A DNA stretch of 64,000 bases from Scilla litardierei (lineage: Eukaryota; Streptophyta; Magnoliopsida; Asparagales; Asparagaceae), in NCBI GenBank assembly GCA_030789695.1, contig CM061139.1, positions 195,397,641 through 195,461,640 on the forward strand, written 5' to 3'. Below the pieces are notes generated by a model, which was given only the letters and a program-made list of their open reading frames with translations, searched no databases and was not told the origin of the DNA. Numbering within the stretch: position 1 is the stretch's first letter; each line of letters opens with the position of its first letter. Shown here in pieces: positions 26,201 through 35,701 of the stretch. Made by a program: the position numbers and the translations under genes.

Positions 26201-29200
26201 AGTAATTTACATGTAGCTAAAAAATATTCTGACATGATAGAACCCCTGGAAGTTTTTGATGCAGAAGGAACTATGCAATCTAAGATTCTAAATAGTAAGT
26301 GAGCTCCTTACTGCATAAGCATGGAAAATTGTGCAACCTTAGTGCATAAGCATGGAAATACAATAATCTAACTTGATTCAACATAGTGGTCTAGCTTACC
26401 ATTTTGAGACTTCGGACTCACCCTCAATACAAAAAATGATGCTTTAATATCTAGCATCCACTCTCTTGCTCAAGATAGTTACACTGGCTCTATTTACTCC
26501 TCCTGATCTAGAGTTCTAGACTACAAATGTAATTAACTATTCCTTCCGTTGCACAATTGTTCCTCTATCATTGCAGATCTATGCAAAATTGACATTAAAG
26601 AAAAACTGGAATATATATTTCACAAATAAATGCATGAGAATCAAATAGTGATATAAAGTATACATCACAATGAATGGAAGTATTGCAAATGTTCGGTTAG
26701 ATAATTGCATAAAATTTACATAGAAGAACCAATAAATACATGCATCAAACGAACTAAAGAATAATCTTAAAAAATTCAGAGGCAAGAAATAGTCGAGCAA
26801 TATGGATGCGTAAAACCACTACATCGCATTCTACATCATATAATTCTTAGGATACGAATATGTGAGGAGGAGTCATGTTCCCTGTTTGAAGTAGGGGGGA
26901 TTGTACACACAACAAATAAACCTTCCATGTCTTATTAGCAAGCATATACTTTTGAATATATGAGCTGCATGATAGCTTCAAAATGATGGCAAACAAATTC
27001 TCATGCAACAATGAAGATAGCCAAAATAACAAATTCATTGCTTAAATAGTAATAGCTGGTGCCTAATGGTCAATGTCTAGCTATGCATATGCAAGTCAAC
27101 TTAATGAATATAACTTGAGAAAACGTTGGCATGCATAATGAGAAAAAGGCAAAAAGAAATAGTGTATGCTCTAATTAATAAATATATAAGTCGCTAACGT
27201 GTAAATGCATACAGCAAACTCAACTTGAGAAAGCTCATGCAAAAAAAGAAAAGTTCACAATTAACAAAACCAAATATGATTATATATTACTTCATCGCAA
27301 ACCCATTAATTTTTGTTGATATTGTAAATCCCGTTGATCAAATATGTAAGCGGGTTTTGGCCTGAAATGGCCCAATAACCCGGTAACCGACCCAATAAAT
27401 TAGTTGAGGATTTTCCTCAACTAAGAGACCAAGTCTTACGTGATCGGTTGAGGGAATCACAGAGTCGGTTGAGGGAATCAAGTAATCGGTTGAGAAAATC
27501 ACGTGGTCGGTTGAGGAAATATCGGAAGCGGTTACCAGATGAGGTGGTGGTGGCGGCTCCTATAAATGGAGAGAATTTCTTCTCCTCTTGACACAACAAT
27601 CAACCACTCTCCGAAATCCCCTAAAAATTTCTCTCATCTCTCAGCCCTAACATTGGTATCAGAGCTATAATCTATCCGAGTATTCCAAAAATCTCTTGCG
27701 ATCATCGATTCCCAAGAGTTGTGTGCCTTCCAGCCGTTGAGGGATTTGATCCCCACGCCACCGAACAGTGTTGTTTCTCCCACACCGATCCACGCATCTC
27801 TTCACTGAGTACAGTCAGCAACATGTGGTGGGCCCCACTTTCTTTTCTCCTTCCTAAGACATTTTCTCTCATATCGTTTCCCACGCACAGCATACTGCCA
27901 AATTTTTGATCCGCCTCACCTAGAAAAAATCAATATTTTTTTGCTCCTTGCTCCACTCCATCAATCAACAAGCGTTTCCCCTCCATTGATTTCTTCCCCC
28001 CATTAATTTTTCCACCAATCAAATGCATTATCCCACTTTTGTTTGGTTTTTCGCGGAGATGCAACACAAGCACGAGGTGGTACAACGGGCCCACCCCCAC
28101 TTCACCGAGCAGTTCCTTGTGGGCTCTCCATGTGGTCCAAGGAACAGATCCTCGTGCTCTTCATCGAGAATCAAATCGGTGCCTCGGTCAACGTACCGTT
28201 TCCACCCGTTCCACGCACTCATTGGACGAGCACACAGAGCCATAACCAAACGCATCTTCCACACATCAGTTTGTCCACACCAAGAGACTTGTGCACGTAC
28301 AGAGAACCATGCCCAAGCTTACAACCGTACAGTTTTATTTTCGAATCAACATGCAGACTTCCCACAGAGCTGCCAAATCAAGTTCCTCGTATATTTATTT
28401 ATTTATTTATTTCTGTAATTTATAGATTTGCATTGTTTGCCCCTACAATTTAAACCGAACAAAATTTGATTCACCCATTAATTAAAAAAATGATAGAGAT
28501 TTTTTTGCCATATTATTATAGTCATGTTTAACCTAATAAAATTTATCACTCGCACTAAAATTTTATAGCTAGGATATATTATTAGATATTAATTTTAGTT
28601 TATTTGTTCACCACGTTTATTTTGCACCTTGTAGCTGAACCACAATATCTCATTAATCAGTGACAATGTCAAGTAAATTGATTGCTTCTAAATTGGCTAA
28701 GATACAACAACTAAACGGTTCCAACTATGATATGTGGCATCGAAAAGTAAAATATGAACTTATCCATGACAATCTAGGAAGTGTTATTGAGTTCACTGCT
28801 CTTACTCTCCCTAAAAATCCTACAGATGCTCAAAAGAGAGAGTTAGACCAATGGAGAATCAATGACAAGATGGCTAAAGTATTATACTTATGTTCAGAGA
28901 CGATAGCCTAATTAAGGTGTCCGAAAACTATAATACTACCAAGGGTATGTGGCACACTGTTAAGGAGAAGTATGACATCACCGTAGATGTGAACATACAA
29001 CTACTGTTGCATAGGTATTGCATAGGTATGATTCATGTCGTATGCAGGAATGTGACAATGTTACCGAACACGTGAACAAGATGAGTGTCATGACTAAGTA
29101 CCTAGCTACCACAGAAACTTAAATTCTTGAAAAGTTGCAGGTGGCAACTATTTTGAATAGTCTGTCGACATCGCTTGATATGGCTGTCACTACACTTAGA

Positions 29201-32200
29201 CTAAATAAAACTATTAAGTGTGTCAATGACTTGCCAACTCGGTTAGCAATGGAACAAGACCTTCTGTCTAGGAGGAAGGGCTCGAACATCAACATTGTGC
29301 AAGAGGAAGATGCGAATGCTGCTCAATACCGGAAGGCACAAGGGGACTAGCATCTTGAACCTGTGAAGACCTCCTTCAAGGGAACCAACCAGCAATAACT
29401 CGTGGCAAGAAAGGACCTCCTGGATCATGCTACATCAATAGAAAGTATGGTCCCTTCAAGGCCAACTGTCATAAGGCATGTAATAAGGGCAACTCTAAGC
29501 GCCCAGACATGAGTTCATTGACGTTAATTAATGCAACGCTGCAACAACTGATGTTGAAGGCTTGCTGGATTGACTCGAGTACAACCCAACACATTACAAA
29601 GATAAAGGAAGGAATTGTCGACTTCCAAGAACTCAAGAAATGAAATCAAAGGATATACATAGGAACCAATACCTATTTGGATGTAGAAGATATCGGTTCA
29701 TACAGATTGGATCTTAGGGACAGCATCATGATCCTCAAAGAAGTGTTTTGTACACTTGGCATAAGACTAAACATGGTCTCTATTCCAGCCTTGCTGCAGA
29801 AGATTCTTGAAGTGAGATTTTACAACCATATGGTCTCTATTAGGAAAGACAAGAAAGTGTTTGCTATGGTGTGTCCGGTCATGATTTACTCTGTCTTTTT
29901 GTTGTAACTTCTGAAATTAAAAATAAAGATTGTGATTTGAATTATTTCTCGTGTCTCGTGTCTGATTATAATCTTTGGCGTATGAGATTAGGTCATCATC
30001 ATAACAATAAGATAGACCAGTTAATCAAAATGGATTTATTGTCAAAATTGACAGGTGTAAGGGCATTACCCTGTGAAAATTGCTTAACTGGGATGATGAC
30101 CCGGACATCATTCTTGGAAGGTCAAAGGGCCAATAAATTATTGGAATTCATTCATTCTGACATTTGTGGACCCTTGAGCATAAAGATGCATGGGAATAAG
30201 GAATACTTCATAACCTTTATAATGAGTATTCCAAGTATACTTCCGTGTATCTTTTAACAGAAAGCCTGAAGTCTTTTTACATTTTAAAAGATACAAGGTA
30301 GAAGTAAAAAGAAAACTTAGAAGGAACATAAAGGTGTTAAGAAGTGATAGATGTAGGAAATTCAACTTAAAGTATTTTGAGAAATACTATATCTAATACG
30401 ATATAAAGAAGCATAAATTATGCCTTATACACCACAACAGAATGGTGTGGCTGAAAAAAGAATACAAAGTTAATAAATGCAGTGATGTTATCACATTCTG
30501 GTCTCTCCAAGGATTTTAGGGAAGAAGCTATATTGACTGCCAAAACCCAAAGGTGGGTCCACCATACGTTGATGACTACTCGATAAAGAGACGCGTAAAT
30601 CGGTATGCGAGAAATGGCACTGTTCGATGGCACGAGGATCAAAGCGTTAAACCACTGAAAGGCACACGGCTCTCGGGAATCAATGATCGCGAGAGATTTT
30701 TAGAATACTAGGATCGATTATAGCTCTGATACCAATGTTAGAGCTGAGAAAGTAGAAAGAAATATATTTTTAGGAGATTCCAGAAATTGGCTGATTGTTG
30801 GGTCAAGATGAGAAGAACTCGTCTTCATTTATAGGAGACGCCACCACCCCTCCACCCCATAATCGCTCCTAATATTTCCTCAACCGACCACATGATCTTC
30901 TTAACCGACCATGTGATTCCCTCAACCGATCACGTGAGACTCGGTCTGTTATTTGAGGAAAATGGCAAAGTGCATTTCAGGTACCGGAAACACTCAACTA
31001 ACTTATTGGGTCGGGTATGGTGTTATTGAACCATTTCAGGTCAAAACCCATGTACATCTCACACTTGGCCTGAAATGGCCAGGTGCATTATGTTCATACT
31101 CACACTATCTGTGAGATATGACACATGATGTAATTTCACATCCTTCCATTATCCAAGAGATATGCACATTTTATTCACCGAATTCAACCATTATTAATGA
31201 TTGTCTCTTTTCATTATTCATGAAAGTTTCCTTGAATTGGATATTTCTAATTCCCGTCAAACTAACATGGTTGATTAATGTATCTGCTGGAATACCCTTC
31301 GTCAAGGGATCAACATATCACTTGTCGAAATGTAAGTCACATTGATTTCTTTCTTTTCCATCATATCATGTATGTAATGATATTGTATCTCAATATGCAT
31401 TCCTTTGAACTGTTTACACCACTGTGGATCAAGCCAATAGCTGCTTAATTATCACAATACATCTCAATTGGTCCATCCACCAAATTGAGATCCGAATCAC
31501 GGTAAACCTCCGAAATCTGCATCGGATTAACCAAGAAACTCAAGCGAATCTGCTTGGTAAACCAACTTATGATGCACCGTACCCTTTATATATTTAAAAA
31601 TCCTCTAATCAGCTTCACAATGAGCTGGACCAAAATTACTTTAATATATACTAACCAGACTAAGCAAAACAATGCAGAGAGTAGGAAACAAAATATCTGA
31701 AATTTATTAATGCATGTGTCCTTATATAACATAGTTTGTGGTCAGACATATCTGACATTATATAACTCACTTTATCACATCATTACTTTCTATTGGTCCT
31801 CCAATAAACTCCATTGGTATCGTAACTTGCAGAACAACAGGGAAATCCTATGCAGCTAAACAACACCACGTATATTGTTTCATAAATTACTCCATGGGAT
31901 AAGCATTTTATTTATGCAACTGTAAATCAACATAACCTAACATTCTCATTTGTAACTAAAGCATTAAAGTTCATCAATACCGTAAACCCAAAACGCAAAA
32001 CATGCAGAAATTTAGACAAATCTATTGTAGCAAATATAACCCAAAACACCCAAAATACCAAAGAAGACCATAAACAAAAGACAGCTTTTGGTAGCATACG
32101 CATACGATTTTTACTTGAATCAAATAAAAAGAGCAGGCCCATAGGAAAAAAAAATTTCCTCCACAAACTCATATCACCGCCATTAAAAATAAAAATGTTA

Positions 32201-32443
32201 CAGAAAAAATTAGAACAGTAGCAACAATAACCCCCCATCAAATAACAAACAAATCCAATCAACCCAATCAACCCCAAATTTCTCGAAATCAAAAAAGACG
32301 AGATGTTCGAGATCTGATACCAATAGAAGGCTCGAACCATAGCTGATGTAGTTCCGAATCATGCCTTGGGTCGTGATTCGGATCTCGTTCTCGTTAATAG
32401 TGGATTCGGGCCGAGGCCTCTCCACTCGCTGGTACCGATCCAT
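11874..32443 (-). CDS. Alba-domain RNA/DNA-binding protein with RGG tail (8 exons, 18.5-kb first intron)
   Basis: Exons on the minus strand: 32443-32321, 13775-13695, 13605-13517, 13436-13362, 13231-13098, 12987-12793, 12646-12584, 11995-11874. All introns are GT-AG and all phases agree, giving 882 nt and 293 residues plus stop. Residues about 15-125 form the Alba fold (ENEIRITTQG, RNYISY, EIVLKAMGQAISKTV, SITDVWEPIEEGL, RHVSMISITLS). Then come a Gln-rich linker (about 130-165) and a Gly/Arg/Tyr-rich RGG-type tail with YGGYGG, NNQGYNQ and YGRGRGRMGG. The long plant Alba proteins have this plan and bind RNA or RNA-DNA hybrids in cytoplasm and nucleus; specific partners are unknown here. If intron 7 is not spliced, a stop at 12561 gives a 260-residue form. 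Linking exon 1 to exon 2 over 18.5 kb is inferred from phase and domain continuity. Confidence 0.85.
13788..14805. repeat. Tandem duplication in Alba intron 1, copy A
   Basis: Begins ACCATTAAGTTGGC about 13 bp upstream of exon 2 and is repeated in order at 14820-15765. It includes a 35-C homopolymer (14229-14263). It also holds a LTR-like block (about 14270-14740) whose minus-strand start TGATAGGGATCCAATTGAG looks like a gypsy LTR end. Confidence 0.75.
14820..15765. repeat. Tandem duplication in Alba intron 1, copy B
   Basis: Collinear with copy A with scattered substitutions and small indels. Its C-tract is shorter (18 C at 15195-15212) and followed by A-rich and AAT repeats. Exon 2 is not duplicated with it. 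Confidence 0.75.
15766..17220. other. AT-rich intronic sequence; small tandem repeat only
   Basis: No coding frame or element end is convincing. At 17048-17176 a unit of about 64 bp containing GTAAACATATAGTTTCAATG is present twice, with the inner 20-mer itself doubled. Confidence 0.6.
17221..19969 (+). repeat. Solo-LTR-like block (gypsy type)
   Basis: Starts TGTAATGGCCCAATAC and ends GGGGTGTTACA, the usual TG...CA style of large gypsy LTRs. A promoter-like CT-rich part lies near 17400. The 5-bp flanks (TATGT and AACAT) do not match, so no target duplication supports the ends. Frames at 17927-18405 are T/G-rich and not gene-like. Confidence 0.4.
18670..18965. mobile_element. Small non-autonomous element candidate (Helitron-like motif)
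   Basis: Contains CTAGAAATTACCCGGTGCAC then GGATGCACGGGC, the kind of G/C motif seen near ends of many plant Helitrons. It ends vaguely near TGTAATATAGATTG. Boundaries and class are uncertain. Confidence 0.25.
19970..20474. other. Intronic spacer, nothing recognised
   Basis: Ordinary mixed sequence between the solo-LTR-like block and the gag-only gypsy element. No gene or repeat is supported. Confidence 0.5.
20480..22994 (-). mobile_element. Short gag-only Ty3/gypsy element with AAATA target duplication
   Basis: Minus-strand order: 5' LTR 22994-22578 (TGATGAGGCC...ATCA), PBS-like TAGTATCAGATCCC (22575-22562), gag, a purine-rich end, 3' LTR 20781-20480. Immediately before the 3' LTR is the CCACCTTGAGAACAGGGTGG motif typical of gypsy element 3' ends. 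Both sides are flanked by AAATA (22995-22999 and 20475-20479), so the ends are well supported. The 3' LTR lacks about 110 bp present in the 5' LTR. Only 2.5 kb long, with no pol. Confidence 0.7.
20990..22430 (-). pseudogene. Ty3/gypsy gag relic in the short element
   Basis: Fragments in order on the minus strand: an N-terminal piece (22393-22085, including KSLEKGWEKVDEYIEG), an acidic stretch (about 21850-21780), then the Retrotrans_gag core (DDPYGWIYQTERFF, EASGICFEGTTLSWF near 21500; a shifted continuation to about 21230). A tail (NLAQMVDDHL, 21190) closes it. Several stops and frame changes interrupt it. No zinc knuckle or protease motif was found. Confidence 0.65.
22550..23548. repeat. 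Large inverted repeat (two LTRs head to head, short loop)
   Basis: The left arm (about 22550-23025) holds the 5' LTR and PBS of the short gypsy element. The right arm (about 23051-23548) is its reverse complement, with its own LTR (23082-23519) followed by the same PBS. The centre is about 25 nt. The innermost 31 bp of the arms (ACTGGTCTC...GGTATTTT) lie outside the LTRs and are also inverted. Arms differ by only a few substitutions and small indels. Confidence 0.85.
23770..24560. mobile_element. hAT-like non-autonomous element candidate
   Basis: The left end (TACAAGCTATGC then GACTAGTCG repeats) and right end (GACTAGTC repeats then GCATAGTTTACAAG) are roughly inverted. Sub-terminal ACTAGTCG/CCGACT motifs are dense at both ends, as in many hAT-derived elements. 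No transposase frame is present. The target duplication is not clear. Confidence 0.4.
24561..25430. other. GC-richer intronic block, class unknown
   Basis: Contains short internal repeats (GTCAGGCTGTCAGAGC / GTCAAGCCGTCAGAGC near 25120-25180; repeated GGTCGCC motifs near 24610-24680). Composition differs from its AT-rich neighbours, suggesting an inserted repeat. No coding or terminal signal is recognised. Confidence 0.3.
25431..27313. other. AT-rich intronic sequence; nothing recognised
   Basis: Stops in all frames, no long repeat, no element ends seen. Probably old intronic or decayed repeat DNA. Confidence 0.5.
27314..27652 (+). repeat. Copia 5' LTR (plus strand)
   Basis: 339 bp from TGTTGATATTG to CCCTAACA, directly followed by the PBS. 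Inside, a CGGTTGAGG(G/A)AATCA motif repeats about four times (27444-27520), and TATAAAT stands near 27560. A related LTR lies inverted at 30736-31063. Confidence 0.8.
27654..27665 (+). promoter_or_regulatory. Copia primer-binding site
   Basis: TGGTATCAGAGC, a perfect match to the initiator-Met tRNA-type PBS of plant Copia elements, one base after the LTR end. Confidence 0.85.
28660..30545 (+). pseudogene. Copia gag and integrase relic
   Basis: Gag begins near 28666 (MSSKLIASKLAKIQQLNGSN, YDMWHRKVKYEL) and runs with frameshifts and stops through 29350. After a gap with no clear protease, the gag-pre-integrase motif appears (LWRMRLGHHHNNKIDQLI, about 29970). The start of the integrase core follows (HSDICGPLSIKMHGNKEYF, about 30155) and then a decayed NGVAE region at 30440-30545. 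There the sequence switches abruptly to an inverted Copia leader. RT and RNase H are missing from this copy. Confidence 0.7.
30546..31490 (-). pseudogene. Inverted Copia fragment: RNase H end, LTR, PBS and leader
   Basis: On the minus strand, 31490-31150 encodes a decayed Copia RNase H end (IEMYCDN, then an SSKECI-like stretch, then a DPLTKG-like end). A 328-bp LTR (31063-30736) follows, then TTGGTATCAGAGC and a leader that matches 27654-27860. The order pol-end, LTR, PBS, leader implies that this LTR once sat between two element bodies, as in a tandem or recombined insertion. Confidence 0.65.
31491..32320. other. 5' part of Alba intron 1; nothing recognised
   Basis: AT-rich, stops in all frames. 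It connects the Alba exon 1 donor (32320) to the Copia fragments. Confidence 0.5.
32321..32443 (-). other. Alba exon 1 (start codon to first donor)
   Basis: ATG at 32443 opens MDRYQRVERP, the usual N-terminus of plant long-form Alba proteins. Forty-one codons end at TTG followed by GTATCA (donor 32320-32319). Exon 2 begins GAGAAG after CTGCAG at 13776. Both sides are phase 0, and together they restore the expected Alba helix without gap or overlap. Confidence 0.8.
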
Positions 32444-32700
32444 AGGCGCCTTCTCCTTCTTCTTCTTCTTGTTGTCGCCGGTGCTCTTCTCCTCTCCGAC
32501 AAGAGGATGGGACGAGAAGATGGGATTGAGATGTTTTTCACCCTTTAGGGTTAGGGTTAGGGTTTCGGCGTGGAGTCTAAAACCCTAGAGATAGAGGAGA
32601 GGAGAGAGAACGAAAAGAGAGACGACGGTGGATTCGGCTAAAACCTCTGATACGGATAGAGAGAGAAAATAAGATGGGAAGAGAGATTAGGGCTGCGGCT
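32444..32700 (-). promoter_or_regulatory. Alba 5' leader and proximal promoter with telo-box
   Basis: The minus strand has a purine-rich leader (AAGAAGAAGAAGAAGG just before the ATG). A tandem telo-box lies at 32544-32565 (AAACCCTAA followed by further CCCTAA units). Telo-boxes are common upstream of plant translation and RNA-binding genes. The transcription start is not fixed; CT-rich sequence near 32600 is a possible place. Confidence 0.5.
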
Positions 32701-33528
32701 GCTTTAATTTATATATTTTTATTTATTTAATTAAATTTAATTCGTGACCTGAAGCCTGAAGGATGCGGCCCTGCGGGGATATCATAATAAATAAATAAAC
32801 ATCCTCTTTGTTTTTATTTGTTTAATGGACCTGTTTTGGGCCTCTTATCAGTTTAAATAGTGCAACCTAGCATCCATGGGCTTACGTCAAAGCCCGTATC
32901 TAACACGAAAAGAAACACAAACAAACGGTGGAACCTCTGCAGGCCGTTGTGGGCTTCGTGCAACAACTCTGCACATTGTTCTAGCTACAAACTCAAGTCC
33001 TTGCGTGACGAAGGTCCCTTGTAATTTTAGTTCAAACATGCAATTTTGTACTGTTGTTGGAGAAACACACAGCCATATCCACCTAATACAGCCTTGGGCC
33101 AGCCCAGTGACCACTTGGCTATTTATCTCGAGCCGACAAGCCCAGTAAAGCCCACGACTTTGGCCCAACGGTCCAGAGACCTGCACGTAAGGCAACCGAC
33201 TCTTCATTTAAGACAACAGTTGAGCTGACCGTTGGGTTCCATCATCAATGCCGACCATTCAGCTCAATATCAATGTGTGCATTCAATGACCGACCGACGT
33301 TCAGCTGTGCATCAACGGCGACGGCTCGAATCCATAGACAATAAAGCTCCATAAAGGCTTGGACGTTACATTTTAACGTTCGATGCCTATAAGTAGCATC
33401 TATCAATCACCCGTCAAATGTGTAATAGATAATGTGGAATTACACCTAATTTGGAATTTAGAACAAGTGAGAGGTATAAAAAGCTTGGAAAGCTCAAAGC
33501 TCTGGTTCCCACTTTCCTTCAAACAACT
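32701..33528. other. Alba upstream region up to the Retand element
   Basis: AT-rich near 32700, then mixed. Repeated GACCG/CCGAC motifs occur near 33230-33330. No supported gene. Confidence 0.4.
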
Positions 33529-34450
33529 TGATACGGCTATTATGGGTGAAGTACAAAAGGCTAGAGGCCCAAAGTCCAGCTGAGGACGAAAAGCCTGCTA
33601 GCAAGGTTGGGCCCCACTAGACGAAGCCCACAAAGAAAATGCGACCCGATCGATGAGGCCCCCGAGAGATCTCAAGACCGGCCCGCGACCCTCCGGAGGG
33701 ACGACTCCCGAGGAGTATAAGGCTTTAACATCAATCAAGGGACCCAGAGGGGGGACACCCCCCATGGCGCTGGCAGGCGCCATTGCGGGGACGAATCTCG
33801 AAGGGGGCGGATGGCGGCGGACGACATGACTGGGGACAAACGGCTCCCCCATGACGTCGGCAGGCGCCGTCATGGGGAATGGCGTAGCAACATGGGCAAG
33901 AGGCAATCGCGGCGGATCCGCCTATAAAAGGACCAGAAGGACAACTGAGCGAGGGATCGAACCCCAGGTATTCTAACCAAAGGTATACCATCAACGACCT
34001 TGGCCTTTCGCCCAACCTTCTCCCTCCCCCTACTCGCGCCGTGGGTCAACGCATCGATCTCCTCTCGAGTCGTGCCTACCCCGCCGAGTATCCTTCAGAC
34101 CCCGATCTGACTTAGGCATCGGAGGAGATACGGCCGGAACCAAGGTCCGGCCACCCTTACGAGTTTCTCGTCTGTTCAGTGAGAAGAAGACCGAGGCGCC
34201 GAGGCTACCCCTCGACGCGCGTCCGACCGAGGCCGAGCCCATAGTAGCCGAGCCGAGGCTTCCCCTCCGCTCAGCATCAACTAGGAGCCGACGCCCCGCT
34301 TGGGCCCAGTGCTCGGCCACGACGCCAACTCCAACCCGCGCCGAGTGCACGCGCGGTCGGCACTCCCAAGGGGTCAACATCGACCCCTTGACTTCGTTGA
34401 CCACTCAATCCCCGGGCAACGATCCCGCGGTGAGAAAACACACGTAAACA
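33529..34450 (+). repeat. 5' LTR of the Retand-type element
   Basis: 922 bp, GC-rich, TG...CA. It includes a likely TATA region (CCTATAAAAGG near 33920). Confidence 0.85.
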
Positions 34451-34452
34451 TC

Positions 34453-34470
34453 TGGCGCCGTCTGTGGGAA
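34453..34470 (+). promoter_or_regulatory. Primer-binding site (TGGCGCCGTCTGTGGGAA)
   Basis: Two bases after the 5' LTR. This PBS form is typical of the Tat/Athila side of plant Ty3/gypsy. Confidence 0.85.
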
Positions 34471-34889
34471 ACCCCGTTCATGCTTGCATATGGCGCCAAG
34501 GCGGTGGTACCTGTCGAAGTAGGCGAGGAATCCCTCCGCATAAAACACTTCGACGAGGAAAGAAACACGGAAGGCTTGGAGCTCGGCCTGGAGCTCCTGG
34601 GCGAGCGACGGGAACAGGCCTTGGCCACCACCATCCGCCAGAAGCAGAAGTGGCTCGCTATTACAACTCCCGAGTTAGGGGAAGGAGTTTCCGCCAGGGG
34701 GACCTGGTCCTCAGAAAAACCGCCTTCAGCCCGGCGATCGTCCGTAAAGGGAAGCTGTCGGCTAAGTGGGAAGGACCCTACAAAGTCATCGAGGTCCTCG
34801 GGCCCGCGACTTATCGACTGGCCAATTCGGAGGGAATGATCCTCACCCACACCTGGAATGTCGAGCACCTACGCAAATACTATCAATGA
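34471..34889 (+). pseudogene. Integrase C-terminal remnant
   Basis: Immediately after the PBS the frame reads TPFMLAYGAKAVVPVEVG, the conserved motif just after the integrase catalytic core. A one-base shift near 34650 moves to a second frame carrying YYNSRVRGRSFRQGDLVLRK, GKLSAKWEGPYKV and HTWNVEHLRKYYQ before the stop at 34887-34889. Gag, protease, RT, RNase H and the catalytic core of integrase are all missing. Confidence 0.8.
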
Positions 34890-35019
34890 GATCGCCCGCA
34901 AATGTATCCCCCCTCCTCCATCTGCCCGAATAAAACCGTTTGAACCTATTTCGCCTTCATGTTCTGGAGACTCACTCAGGAAAGAAGAGACCTCACGGGG
35001 CGAGCATCCGAGCAAAGAA

Positions 35020-35445
35020 TTATAAGGCCGGGGGATATGCCCTCAGTGGGTTGACTCCCCCAACCGGTCGACGGGCCAAGGGCCATTTCCCCCTCCCCCC
35101 CCCCCCCCCCCCCCCCCCCCCCGGGGTCAGCCGGGAGGGGGGTGGATCGATCATAAGGCTGGGGGCAACTCCCCCAGCAGGTCGGTCCGTCGATCCGTCG
35201 TCAGACTGGGAGTTGCCCTCCCAGCAGGCTGAACGACACCAACCGGCTGTAAGGCTGGGGGCAACTCCCCCAGCGGGTCGGTTAACCGACCGGCCGTAAG
35301 GCTAGGGGAAACTCCCCTAGCAGGTCGGACCTGAGGTCGACTTCAGCGGTCGGCCTCACCAGTCAGTCATAAGGCGCGGGGTCGCACCCCTAGCAGAATG
35401 TCAAACCAAACCCACTGTAAGGCCGGGGGCAACTCCCCCCGGCAT
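35020..35445. repeat. Tandem array of GGGGGCAACTCCCCC-type hairpins
   Basis: About seven degenerate units of 45-65 bp, most beginning TAAGGC. Stem/loop/stem examples: CTGGGGG-CAACT-CCCCCAG (35159 and 35255), CTGGGAG-TTGCC-CTCCCAG (35206), CTAGGGG-AAACT-CCCCTAG (35302). A 28-C homopolymer (35095-35122) sits inside. Confidence 0.8.
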
Positions 35446-35701
35446 GTGGGCGAGCCGGCCAGACCGTGAGCCTGCGGAATAGCACCCCCCAGCCAGCCGA
35501 TCGGCCAAACATGCTGCAAGAATGAGGGGCAACACCCCCGGTAGGACAACTACCTCATTGCCAGCAAGTCCCGAAAAGTGGACACATACCAAGAGGGAAG
35601 ACTAGCGGTTCTAAACAGGAAAGGAAACTTCATTTCTGAAAAGAAAGAAGAGGGGAGTGTTACAAAACGGCACAATAACCGAACAGGCAGCACTCTCTCA
35701 C

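Noticed and set aside
28023..28453. Overlapping plus-strand frames of 60-136 residues in the Copia leader
   Set aside because: No domain; they lie between the PBS and gag start, where Copia leaders are non-coding.
32544..32565. Interstitial telomere relic
   Set aside because: Only three repeat units in a promoter/leader position; a telo-box is the simpler reading.
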